DNA from: Brevibacillus_C sp046036945
GTDB taxonomy: Bacteria; Bacillota; Bacilli; Brevibacillales; Brevibacillaceae
Reading direction: 5' to 3'
Length of the DNA: 64,000 nucleotides
Assembly: GCF_046036945.1 (NCBI RefSeq)
Contig: NZ_JBJQOQ010000002.1
Span: forward strand, 303,158 to 367,157
Part shown: positions 23,883 to 32,096 of the stretch, piece by piece
Position numbering within the stretch: position 1 is the stretch's first letter
How the letters are laid out: each line of letters begins with the position of its first letter
Translations under genes and position numbers: made by a program
The notes under the pieces: generated by a model
Told to the model about the DNA's origin: nothing
What the model saw: only the letters and a program-made list of their open reading frames with translations
The model's database searches: none

Positions 23883-26048
23883 ATGAACCGACTTTTTCCA
23901 ACCGGTATCACCCAAAAGTACATCGCCATCTTTTTGGCGGTTTTTCTTGTTCCAACCATTATCATTTATCAACTGATCATCGGCTCTGCCAAAGAGATCA
24001 TGGAGAATGATATTGTCCGTAAAAATGCCGTCAGCGCTGATGCATTGGTGAAGCGGCTGAATAAGGAAATCACTGATATCGTGCTGCAATTGCAGCTGAT
24101 TTTGGGACAAGGCGGCAACCAGCCAACTTCAACGACGGCGATTTACAATCGAGCCAAACAGGCTATTACGAAGTCATCATTTATTCAGTCGATTTACTAT
24201 TTGGATTTAAACCATAAACTGTTGTTTGAAGCGCCATTTCAGCCGAGAATAGATGATCTGTACTATGACTACCCCGAGTTCGATGAAGTAAAGTGGAGTA
24301 AAAACTACGTGGTGACGGGACTCATTCGCAACTTTCAAAATGATGAAGTTGTAACCGTTTCCATCCCGGTGTTTTATCAGGACCAAAAATTTCAGGGAGT
24401 GCTCATTGCGGAGTTCAGCCAGGACTATCTCTCAAACGTGTTGCGCAGCATCAATGTGTCGACAGGCGGGTTCAGCTTTCTTTTGGATCAGAAAGGAAAG
24501 GTGATCGCTTCCACTTCCGCTCGGGAAGTGGGCAAATCTTACGAGCTGCACCCGGTAGCGATCAATTTGGCAAAGGGTTCATCAGGTACACTGAAAGAAA
24601 ACTACCAGGGGGAGCCTAGCATTATTGCCTATCAGCCGCTTCGGGATAACTGGGGATTAGGACTTGGCGTACCGGAGAAAATCGCGTTTCAACCCGTCTC
24701 TACGCTCTCTGTCGCTTTGCAGCTAGGCTTTACAGGCATTTTTGTGCTGCTCGTGATTTTTATATTTCTTGGAGTTCGCCATATCCTTTATCCCATCGTC
24801 AAGCTGACGCGCTTTGCTCAGAATTTTGAGAATCCTGCTGCCTTGCAAGAGATCGGCAGAGTAAAGGGGGACGTCAGGGACGAGCTCGGCATTTTGATGA
24901 AAGCGATGGTCTCCATGCGACTGAGTATCATGGAAAAGCAACGGATGCTGGAAGACAAAGAGCGATTTTTACACGATGTTCTGGAAGGAATCCCGTACTC
25001 ACTTGTTACGATTGACAATCAGGGGATCGTAACCTATCTGAACCAACGCTTTGCTCAGCTCACTGGATTCGACCACAGCCAGATTCAGGGGCGTCCCTTA
25101 TCTGCTTTACCGATCAAGGAAGACCAGGATGATTTTGTGCTGCTGCAGTCACTTCACACCGATCAAAACTGGGACGAGCGAGAGTCCTATATTATCGATA
25201 CAACCGGCAGCCGACGGATCGTTCGCATTGTCACCTCCAAATTTTACAATGAGCGGCAAGAAAGCATCGGATTGATTGCCGTGCTGCAAGATATCTCACA
25301 GTTGAAATTGATGGAGGAGCATATCAAACAGAGCGAAAAGCTGGCGCTGATCGGCGAGATCACGACGGGAATTGCTCACGAATTGAAAAACCCGCTGGCC
25401 GTGTTGTCAAGTACTTCTGAACTTTTGTGTGAGGAAGTGGAAGAAAATAGGGATGGACAAACGATTCGGATGCTAATAAAGGATACTCATGAAGAGATTC
25501 GCCGGATGAGTGGAATTGTTGTTGATTTTCTCTCATTTGCACGGACGAAAGAAGACGCAGAAGAACGAATCGAAATGCATAAAGTGATCGATCGAGTCCT
25601 GCATCTGCTGCGCATTAAAGTAAATGAAGCAAAGGTACAAGTGCAGACAGAGTATCGAGTGACGGATCGCAAGCTGATGATCAGACCGAACAGGCTGATG
25701 CAAGTTTATCTTAATCTCTTTCTCAACAGCTTAGACGCGATGTCAGACGGCGGCACGCTGCGGATCGTCATCGACGAGCAGCACGACGAAAAGAGTGGGG
25801 AACTGGCTGAATGGCTAATAGTGGTAATCAGCGACACCGGACATGGAATTGTAGACAAGGATCTGGAATGGATGTTCAACCCGTTTTTTTCCACAAAAGA
25901 GAACGGCTCCGGTCTGGGTTTGACGATCGCGCGGGATATTGTTCGAGAGCACGGCGGTGAAATGGTAGTGGAAAGTGAAGCGGGCAAGGGAACCACCATT
26001 ACTTGCAAATTTCCGCTGATAGGGGGCAAGGGGAAGGATTATGAGTAA
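23883..26048 (+). CDS. Sensor histidine kinase with Cache-type sensor, HAMP and PAS
   Basis: 721 residues. Membrane helix 1 (about 12-32), an extracytoplasmic domain of about 245 residues with Cache-like features (the late SGGFSFLLDQKGKVIAS stretch), membrane helix 2 (about 278-302), HAMP (about 303-355), PAS (about 365-475), HisKA with His499 in GIAHELKNP, and an ATPase domain with SDTGHGI and GSGLGLTIA. ATG at 23883 with AGGTGATC upstream; no strong promoter seen. It overlaps the response-regulator gene by 8 bases. It probably senses the substrate handled by the operon at 28.6-39.8 kb, or a signal passed on by the adjacent binding lipoprotein. Confidence 0.9.
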   Translation: MNRLFPTGITQKYIAIFLAVFLVPTIIIYQLIIGSAKEIMENDIVRKNAVSADALVKRLNKEITDIVLQLQLILGQGGNQPTSTTAIYNRAKQAITKSSFIQSIYYLDLNHKLLFEAPFQPRIDDLYYDYPEFDEVKWSKNYVVTGLIRNFQNDEVVTVSIPVFYQDQKFQGVLIAEFSQDYLSNVLRSINVSTGGFSFLLDQKGKVIASTSAREVGKSYELHPVAINLAKGSSGTLKENYQGEPSIIAYQPLRDNWGLGLGVPEKIAFQPVSTLSVALQLGFTGIFVLLVIFIFLGVRHILYPIVKLTRFAQNFENPAALQEIGRVKGDVRDELGILMKAMVSMRLSIMEKQRMLEDKERFLHDVLEGIPYSLVTIDNQGIVTYLNQRFAQLTGFDHSQIQGRPLSALPIKEDQDDFVLLQSLHTDQNWDERESYIIDTTGSRRIVRIVTSKFYNERQESIGLIAVLQDISQLKLMEEHIKQSEKLALIGEITTGIAHELKNPLAVLSSTSELLCEEVEENRDGQTIRMLIKDTHEEIRRMSGIVVDFLSFARTKEDAEERIEMHKVIDRVLHLLRIKVNEAKVQVQTEYRVTDRKLMIRPNRLMQVYLNLFLNSLDAMSDGGTLRIVIDEQHDEKSGELAEWLIVVISDTGHGIVDKDLEWMFNPFFSTKENGSGLGLTIARDIVREHGGEMVVESEAGKGTTITCKFPLIGGKGKDYE

Positions 26049-27411
26049 TCCGTTTTCTGTTCTCGTGGTAGACGATGAGCAAAAGCTGGCGAGAAACATT
26101 GCGATGAAGTTAAAGAAATCTGGTTTTCACACCTATGAAGCGTATACAGGTCAGGACGCAATCGACTTGGCTAAAGAGACAAAGCTTGACGTGGTGATCC
26201 TGGACTACATGTTGACCGATATGACTGGTTTGGATGTACTGGCGCGATTGAAGGAAGAAGACTCCACGATCTCGGTTTTGATGCTAACCGCTTACGGCAA
26301 TATTGAAAGTGCTGTCCAGGCGATGAAATATGGCGCGGAAGACTATTTGAACAAGCCGATCGAGCTAAGCTTGCTGCAAGAGGTGGTCAAAAAAGCTTGT
26401 GAAAGCAAGCAGTTAAAACAGGAGAACCAACTGCTAAAAGAAAAACTGGAGCAGGACGACAAACAGGATGAGTTGGTGTTTGCCAGTCCGCGGATGCAAA
26501 CGATGATGCAGATGATGAACAAAGTGGTAGAGACGGACGCCAGCGTGCTGATTCTAGGGGAGAGTGGCGTCGGTAAAACGGCATTGGCCAAATGGTTGCA
26601 CAGACGCAGTCCGCGCAGGGAAAAGCCATTTGTTTCACTCAACTGCGCGGCCATCCCGGAATCACTGTTGGAAAGCGAACTGTTCGGCTACCGCAAAGGC
26701 GCGTTCACCGGAGCTATGGAGTCCCGTCCGGGAAAATTCGAGATAGCGGACGGTGGTACGATCTTTCTCGACGAGATAGGGGAAGTATCGTTGACAATGC
26801 AGGCCAAACTGCTGCACGTAATCGAGGATAAGAGCTTCATGCGGTTGGGCAGTAATGCGTACCGGTCCGTGGATGTGAGAATCATCTCGGCAACCAACAA
26901 AGATATCAAACAACTGATTCGCAACGGTAAATTTCGTGAAGATCTCTACTATCGGCTCAATCTGGTAGAATTGGTGGTTCCGCCGCTGCGAGAGCGGAAG
27001 GAAGACATTCCGCTCTTGATCCAGCACGGATTGCAGACGCTGGGACATAAATACAACAAGCAGATTGAGGTAACTTCGCAAGTTGTGGAACAGTTGGCTG
27101 CCTATCATTGGCCCGGCAATGTGCGTGAGTTGTTTAACATGTTGGAGCGCATGTGCATCCTGAATTGGAAAGGACAGATTGATGCGGCTGATTTACCGTA
27201 TGACTTGCAGCAGCCGAGGACAGCAGAAACGCAGAACAGTGAGTTTCTCTTCCGGGAGGGCAGCTTGCCGGAAGTGTTGTCAGAGATAGAAGAAAAACTG
27301 ATCGAGAAAGCGATGGAACGGGCGGGAGGCAACCAGACGAAAGCCGCCCAACTTTTGGGGATTTCCCGCAATACGCTGATCTACAAACTGAAGAAAATGC
27401 ACGTTCTGTAG
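26041..27411 (+). CDS. NtrC-family sigma-54-dependent response regulator
   Basis: 456 residues: receiver (about 1-120; Asp55 in VVILDYML), AAA+ domain (about 145-375) with GESGVGKT, YRKGAFTGAMES and IFLDEIGEV, then a Fis-type helix-turn-helix with KAAQLLGISRNTLIYKL at the C-terminus. The intact GAFTGA loop means it should activate sigma-54 polymerase. The nearest -24/-12 promoter is at 28597, with a palindrome upstream as candidate binding site. Co-transcribed with the kinase and with the binding protein that follows. Confidence 0.93.
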   Translation: MSNPFSVLVVDDEQKLARNIAMKLKKSGFHTYEAYTGQDAIDLAKETKLDVVILDYMLTDMTGLDVLARLKEEDSTISVLMLTAYGNIESAVQAMKYGAEDYLNKPIELSLLQEVVKKACESKQLKQENQLLKEKLEQDDKQDELVFASPRMQTMMQMMNKVVETDASVLILGESGVGKTALAKWLHRRSPRREKPFVSLNCAAIPESLLESELFGYRKGAFTGAMESRPGKFEIADGGTIFLDEIGEVSLTMQAKLLHVIEDKSFMRLGSNAYRSVDVRIISATNKDIKQLIRNGKFREDLYYRLNLVELVVPPLRERKEDIPLLIQHGLQTLGHKYNKQIEVTSQVVEQLAAYHWPGNVRELFNMLERMCILNWKGQIDAADLPYDLQQPRTAETQNSEFLFREGSLPEVLSEIEEKLIEKAMERAGGNQTKAAQLLGISRNTLIYKLKKMHVL

Positions 27412-27429
27412 GGAAGGGGTGAACAGGTG

Positions 27430-28389
27430 ATGTGGAAACATCTGTGGCTGTTGCTGTGTTTGGTGTTTGCGATGGCCGCCTGCAGCCCGTCGCAAACAGC
27501 AACGCTTGCTGAACCTCCAACTGAACCTAGCAAACCTGTTGCTGACCCCAAACCAGTCATCACGCTTGGAGCAAAATCGCTGACGGAACAGTATTTGTTG
27601 ATGAAAATGACTTCCCTTTTGCTGAAAGAGCAGGGGTACAAGGTGAAAGAGATAGTATTTTTGGACAGTCCGGCGATTCGCCAAGCGATGGAGTCAGGAG
27701 TTATCGATCTGTATTGGGAATACACGACTACCGCTCTGCACTTTTATCATAAGCGGCCGCCGATTTACGATCCGGACGAGTCTTTTGCAGCCGCGGCAAA
27801 AGCAGACAAGCCCAAAGGGATTATCTGGATTGAGCGCAGCCAATTTGATTCCAGTTGGGCCGTATTGATGAAACGAAGTGTCACAGAGCAGTTACATATC
27901 TCTACTATTAGCGATCTTGCCGCGTACGCCCGTGAAAAGCAGCACAAATTCAAATTCGCCACCAATGATGAATACTTGATTCGGGATGATGGGATTAAAC
28001 GATTGCAAGAGGTGTATCAGTTTTCTATCTCTGACGACGATCTGATTGCGATAGACTCCAGCTTGCTGCCCCAAGCGGTTAAGGAGTCCCGCGTGCAAGT
28101 GGCCGTAGGCATGGCAACTGACCCGCGGATCCAAGAGGACGGATTGGTGATCTTGCACGATGACAAAAAACTGTTCGCCCCGTATCACGCTTCGGCGGTC
28201 ATCCAGGAGAAGACGCTTCACGCCAATCGTGACATAGAGAAACTGATGAAACAATTAACGAAGCCAATTAACAATGAAACGATGGATAAACTGATCTATC
28301 AGGTAGACGTTCTGCATCAGGACGTATCCCAGACCGCCCGTCAGTTTTTGATCCAGCAAAAATTGATTCAGTCACAGCCGACAGAATAA
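27430..28389 (+). CDS. OpuC-type substrate-binding lipoprotein in the regulator operon
   Basis: 319 residues with a lipoprotein signal (lipobox MAAC, Cys near residue 19). The mature part follows the OpuAC/OpuCC pattern: ITLGAKSLTEQYLL, a DLYWEYTTTA segment where transport homologues have DMYPEYTGTG, and RDDGIKRLQE. It lies in one unit with the kinase and regulator, ended by its own terminator, and apart from the permease genes, which have their own binding protein at 31129. It may be a sensory adaptor for the kinase or a second receptor for the importer. GTG at 27427 is an alternative start; AAGGGG is at 27414-27419. Confidence 0.85.
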   Translation: MWKHLWLLLCLVFAMAACSPSQTATLAEPPTEPSKPVADPKPVITLGAKSLTEQYLLMKMTSLLLKEQGYKVKEIVFLDSPAIRQAMESGVIDLYWEYTTTALHFYHKRPPIYDPDESFAAAAKADKPKGIIWIERSQFDSSWAVLMKRSVTEQLHISTISDLAAYAREKQHKFKFATNDEYLIRDDGIKRLQEVYQFSISDDDLIAIDSSLLPQAVKESRVQVAVGMATDPRIQEDGLVILHDDKKLFAPYHASAVIQEKTLHANRDIEKLMKQLTKPINNETMDKLIYQVDVLHQDVSQTARQFLIQQKLIQSQPTE

Positions 28390-28405
28390 ACACAGCTATA
28401 CGAAT

Positions 28406-28434
28406 AAAAACCTGCCAATATCGGCAGGTTTTTT
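28406..28434 (+). terminator. Terminator of the kinase-regulator-binding protein unit
   Basis: AAAAACCTGCC/GGCAGGTTTTTT with AATATC loop. Confidence 0.92.
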
Positions 28435-28510
28435 GTTTGAGTTAGGACAGCGTACGCTGCCCTGATTCATAACGATTCTTGCGTCAGGTAATGGAAGCAG
28501 CGGATTGCCC

Positions 28511-28568
28511 AAATTTTTTACACTATTGTGTGTAAAATTTATGTGCAACATTATTGAAGCGATTTCAA
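28511..28568 (+). promoter_or_regulatory. Candidate activator-binding palindromes upstream of the sigma-54 promoter
   Basis: TTTTACAC (28515-28522) pairs with GTGTAAAA (28529-28536), flanked by AAAT and TTT. It lies about 60-85 bp before the -24 element, the usual place for an NtrC-type enhancer. A second imperfect palindrome, TTGAA-N5-TTCAA (28554-28568), resembles a catabolite (cre) site with mismatches. Binding is inferred from position. Confidence 0.45.
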
Positions 28569-28596
28569 AAATAGCGTATTCATCTCGAATTTAAAT

Positions 28597-28612
28597 TGGC
28601 ATGCAACTTGCT
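28597..28612 (+). promoter_or_regulatory. Sigma-54 (-24/-12) promoter of the catabolic/importer operon
   Basis: TGGCAT-N5-TTGCT with GG at 28598-28599 and GC at 28610-28611, the exact spacing. Only the last base of TGGCAC differs from consensus. Transcription would start near 28623, 50 bases before the first gene. Confidence 0.85.
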
Positions 28613-28672
28613 GTATGAGTATTAGGCAAGCGAAAGCATGGCACGGCAAACAACGTTTTAGAGGTGAGTGAA

Positions 28673-29806
28673 ATGAAAATTACATCGATTGAGATCAAAC
28701 AATATCTATTGCCGTTGGAACCGGCGTTTAAAGCCGCCTGGGACCCCAACCCACGGAAAAAATTTGCCAGCACGCTCGTTTATGTCCATACAGATGAAGG
28801 AATTACAGGAATTGGTTCTGGAGATCTGATGACGGGTTTCGCAGGACATGAGCATCTGTTTATCGGACAGGATCCGTTTGCGATCGAAAGACACAGTCAG
28901 ATTATTGACAATATCGACTTCCATTACGGTCGGTGTTGGCCGCTTGATTTGGCACTGTGGGACTTGATGGGGAAAGCAACCGGGCAGCCAGTCTACAAAC
29001 TGTTGGGGGGGAGAGCGGACAAAATCCTTGCCTACGCTTCCTCAGGCGAACTGGTCGAACCGGAAGTAAGAGCAGAAAGAGCGTTGGGTTTCATTGAGCA
29101 AGGATTCAAGGCGATGAAAATTCGCTTCCACCACAAAAATCCGAAAGACGACATCAAGGTCGTGGAAGCTGTCCGGAAAGCGGTCGGCGACAAGCTGGAA
29201 ATCATGGTGGACGCCAATCAAGGTTGGAAAATGCCGTGGGATACGGAGCGTACATGGGACCTGAAAACAGCTCACCAGGTGGCCAAAGAACTGGAAAAAC
29301 TGAATGTTTTTTGGCTGGAAGAACCGTTACCTTCTCACGATTTTCGCGGTTTGGCCAAGTTGCGTGAGATGGTAGGGATTCGAATTGCCGGCGGAGAGAT
29401 GAACCGTAATTGGTACGATTTCAGAGAGATGAATCATCTCGGTTCGCTTGATGTTTATCAACCGGATGTGGCCCTTTCGGGTGGAATTACCCAGGTAAAA
29501 AAGATAGGGGAAATGGTGCAAGCGAATGGGGCGTGGTTTAGTCCGCATACTTGGACAAACGGTATTGGACTTCTCGCCAATCTGCATCTGTCCGCAGCAA
29601 TCAGTCTTTGTCCGTATTTGGAATTTCCGTATGATCCGCCAGCCTGGACAGCGGAGCGTCGCGATTTTGTACAAAAAGAGAAGTTCATGGTGGACTCGGA
29701 TGGCTACCTGGTTGTACCGCAAAAGCCGGGACTTGGCTTCGAATTGGATGAAGAAGCGCTGGACCGCTATGAAATCAACCATGTATATGTTGGTGAAAGT
29801 TCATGA
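28673..29806 (+). CDS. Enolase-superfamily enzyme, mandelate-racemase subgroup (substrate unknown)
   Basis: 377 residues: N-terminal capping domain (about 1-120) and a TIM-barrel. Catalytic elements in order are KIR in AMKIRF (usually KxK), metal ligands in MVDANQGW, WLEEPLP and AGGEMN, and the Asp-His pair of the mandelate-racemase group in YQPDVALSGG and SPHTW. This set fits an acid dehydratase or racemase that removes a proton next to a carboxylate. The KxR in place of KxK may restrict it to one-base chemistry. ATG at 28673 with GAGGTGA at 28661-28667. First gene of the sigma-54 operon; its TGA overlaps the next start (ATGA). Confidence 0.88.
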   Translation: MKITSIEIKQYLLPLEPAFKAAWDPNPRKKFASTLVYVHTDEGITGIGSGDLMTGFAGHEHLFIGQDPFAIERHSQIIDNIDFHYGRCWPLDLALWDLMGKATGQPVYKLLGGRADKILAYASSGELVEPEVRAERALGFIEQGFKAMKIRFHHKNPKDDIKVVEAVRKAVGDKLEIMVDANQGWKMPWDTERTWDLKTAHQVAKELEKLNVFWLEEPLPSHDFRGLAKLREMVGIRIAGGEMNRNWYDFREMNHLGSLDVYQPDVALSGGITQVKKIGEMVQANGAWFSPHTWTNGIGLLANLHLSAAISLCPYLEFPYDPPAWTAERRDFVQKEKFMVDSDGYLVVPQKPGLGFELDEEALDRYEINHVYVGESS

Positions 29807-30423
29807 ACTACTTGTTTGATCATCCCGAAAAAGTGTTAGGACTGTTTGGCGAACACTTATACATCACGGCCATTTCATTAGGAATAGCTCTGATTATCGC
29901 AATTCCGCTCGGGCTGCTCGTCGTCAAGTTTTCCAAACTCTACGTGCCAGTAACCGGCTTTCTCGGCCTGGTTTACACCATCCCAAGCTTGGCGCTGTTC
30001 GCAATTCTAATCCCGATTACAGGCTTGGGCAGTACGACAGCGATTGTTGGATTGATCGCCTATTCGCAAATGATCCTGGTACGTAACGTGGTAGCGGCAA
30101 TCCGGGGCATCGATCCGCTGATGCTGGAGGCAGCCAGGGCAATGGGGATGAACAAATGGCAGATGATTTTGAAAATCGAAATTCCGCTTGCCCTGCCTGT
30201 CGTGGTGGCTGGTATTCGAATCGCTGCGGTTTCGATTATCTCCATCGCAACGGTCGCTGCCTGGATCAATGCTGGCGGTCTGGGGACGTTGATTTTTGAA
30301 GGCATTTACCGCAGTCACTCCGAGAAGATCATTGCAGGAACGGTCACGATTGCGCTGCTGGCGATTGCCGCCGATCTGCTCTTTCGACTGATCGAAAAAT
30401 GGCTGCGCCCCAACATCGTGTAG
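29803..30423 (+). CDS. OpuC-type ABC importer permease 1
   Basis: 206-residue membrane protein with about five to six helices, of the OpuCB/OpuBB type used for glycine betaine, choline, carnitine and other quaternary amines. The EAA loop EAARAMGMNKWQMILKIEI is near residues 108-126. The start overlaps the enolase-family gene by 4 bases, which ties transport to catabolism. Confidence 0.9.
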   Translation: MNYLFDHPEKVLGLFGEHLYITAISLGIALIIAIPLGLLVVKFSKLYVPVTGFLGLVYTIPSLALFAILIPITGLGSTTAIVGLIAYSQMILVRNVVAAIRGIDPLMLEAARAMGMNKWQMILKIEIPLALPVVVAGIRIAAVSIISIATVAAWINAGGLGTLIFEGIYRSHSEKIIAGTVTIALLAIAADLLFRLIEKWLRPNIV

Positions 30424-30444
30424 CCGGGAAAGGAGGAGGACAAC

Positions 30445-31080
30445 TTGCTTTTGCAACAATTGCAAGATTACTTTGCGGTCAACACCAGCCTGTTTCTGAC
30501 CTCGCTCGGACAGCATTTGCTGATCAGCGTGGTGTCTATAGCGGCGGCGATTCTAGTTTGTGTGCCGCTGGGAATCTGTATTTCCAAAAAAGCGATGATT
30601 GCAGGTCCAGTGATTAACCTGGTAAACGTTGCCCGCGTCATACCCAGTTTGGCGATCCTGGCCTTGGCCATGCCATTGCTCGGGGTCGGCTTTTTACCAG
30701 CATTTCTGGCCTTGTTCTTACTCGCTTGCCCGCCGATTTTGCTGAACACGTATGTTGGCTTTAAAGAGATTGCGCCCAGCATTCGGGAAGCGGCGTACGG
30801 GATGGGTATGACACCGATGCAAACGATTCGGAAAGTAGAGCTGCCGCTTGCTCTGCCCGTGATCATCGCCGGCATTCGTACCTCTTCGGTTGAAATTATT
30901 GCCAGCGCTACGTTGGCCGTACTCATCGGCGGCGGCGGCCTGGGCAACTACATCATGAACGGCATTGCCATGTTTAACACGATGTTCTTGCTTCTCGGCG
31001 CAGTGCCAGTCGCCTTGCTGGCGATACTGAGCGAGTTTTTATTCGGTTTTTTGCTGAAGCAGGTAACCGCTTACAAGTAA
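30445..31080 (+). CDS. OpuC-type ABC importer permease 2
   Basis: 211-residue paralogue of the preceding permease (OpuCD position). EAA loop REAAYGMGMTPMQTIRKVEL near residues 114-133. TTG start at 30445, preceded by AGGAGGAGGA at 30431-30440. The pair would form a heterodimeric membrane channel. Confidence 0.9.
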   Translation: MLLQQLQDYFAVNTSLFLTSLGQHLLISVVSIAAAILVCVPLGICISKKAMIAGPVINLVNVARVIPSLAILALAMPLLGVGFLPAFLALFLLACPPILLNTYVGFKEIAPSIREAAYGMGMTPMQTIRKVELPLALPVIIAGIRTSSVEIIASATLAVLIGGGGLGNYIMNGIAMFNTMFLLLGAVPVALLAILSEFLFGFLLKQVTAYK

Positions 31081-31090
31081 ATTCTTACAA

Positions 31091-31108
31091 GGTATTTTTG
31101 CCAATACC
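31091..31108 (+). other. Intercistronic stem-loop
   Basis: GGTATT/AATACC between permease 2 and the binding-protein gene; no T tract. Possibly an RNA-processing or stability element. Confidence 0.4.
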
Positions 31109-31128
31109 ATTACAGAGGGGGAAACAAG

Positions 31129-32058
31129 ATGAAAAAGACAAAGATTGCATTTTCTTTGGTGGTAGCGTTGGCTGCATTCTTAACGGCAGCATGTGGCTCC
31201 GGGGGATCTGAATCCGCCGGTGGCGCGACGAAAAAAGAACCTATTGTGATTGGCTCCAAGAACAACACGGAAAACCTGCTGCAAGGGGAAATGTACGCGC
31301 AGGTGCTGGAAGAGCTAGGCGTTCCGGTTGAGCGCAAACTGAATCTCGGAGGAACGATGGTTACCTTTGAAGCGATCAAGAGCAAACAGATCGACATGTA
31401 TCCAGAATATACGGGGACGGGTATCCTCGCTATCCTCAAGCTGCCGTTGGAAAAAGATCCGCAAAAAGTAATGGAAAAAAATCGCGAAGGCTTCAAGCAG
31501 TGGGACATCGAGTGGCTTGATCCCGCACCACTCAACAGCACATATGGGTTTGCCACCACAAAAGAGACAGCGGCCAAATACAATTTGAAAACGATCTCTG
31601 ACTTAGCGAAACACAGCAAGGAATTGACACTGTCCTACCCGCAAGAATTCGACGTTCGCGATGACGGTCTGCCCGGCTTGCAAAAGCAATTTAAGGATCA
31701 AGGAGGCTTCCAGTTCAAAAAGCAATTCCAGGTGGATTACAGCCTGCGTTACGATCCGTTAACACAGGGACTTTCCGACGTGACGGTCTCTGTAGGTTCT
31801 GACGGCCAAATCGCCGGTTACGAACTGCAATTGCTGGAAGACGATGTGAATTTCTTCCCGGTCTACAACGTAGCGCCGATTATCCGGAAAGAAAAGCTGG
31901 AGATGTATCCGGAAGCAAAAGAGCCGTTGAACAAGCTATCCGCGCTTTTGACGGACCAAGTGATGCAAAAACTGGACTGGCAAGTGGACGGTCCAGACAA
32001 AAAAGAAGTGGAAGATGTAGCGAAAGAATTCTTGAAAGAAAACGGTCTAGTAAAATAA
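31129..32058 (+). CDS. OpuC-type ABC importer binding lipoprotein
   Basis: 309 residues with a signal peptide and lipobox TAAC (Cys near residue 23). The canonical OpuCC pattern is present: IVIGSKNNTENLLQGEMYAQ, RKLNLGGTMVTFEA, DMYPEYTGTG, and a VRDDGLPGLQ turn. Family members bind trimethylammonium or related onium groups in an aromatic cage. ATG at 31129 with AGAGGGGG upstream. Since it sits in the operon with both permeases and the ATPase, it is the main receptor of the importer. Confidence 0.92.
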   Translation: MKKTKIAFSLVVALAAFLTAACGSGGSESAGGATKKEPIVIGSKNNTENLLQGEMYAQVLEELGVPVERKLNLGGTMVTFEAIKSKQIDMYPEYTGTGILAILKLPLEKDPQKVMEKNREGFKQWDIEWLDPAPLNSTYGFATTKETAAKYNLKTISDLAKHSKELTLSYPQEFDVRDDGLPGLQKQFKDQGGFQFKKQFQVDYSLRYDPLTQGLSDVTVSVGSDGQIAGYELQLLEDDVNFFPVYNVAPIIRKEKLEMYPEAKEPLNKLSALLTDQVMQKLDWQVDGPDKKEVEDVAKEFLKENGLVK

Positions 32059-32096
32059 CGGGTTTGAAAATGTGCTAGCAAAAGGAGACAACAAAC

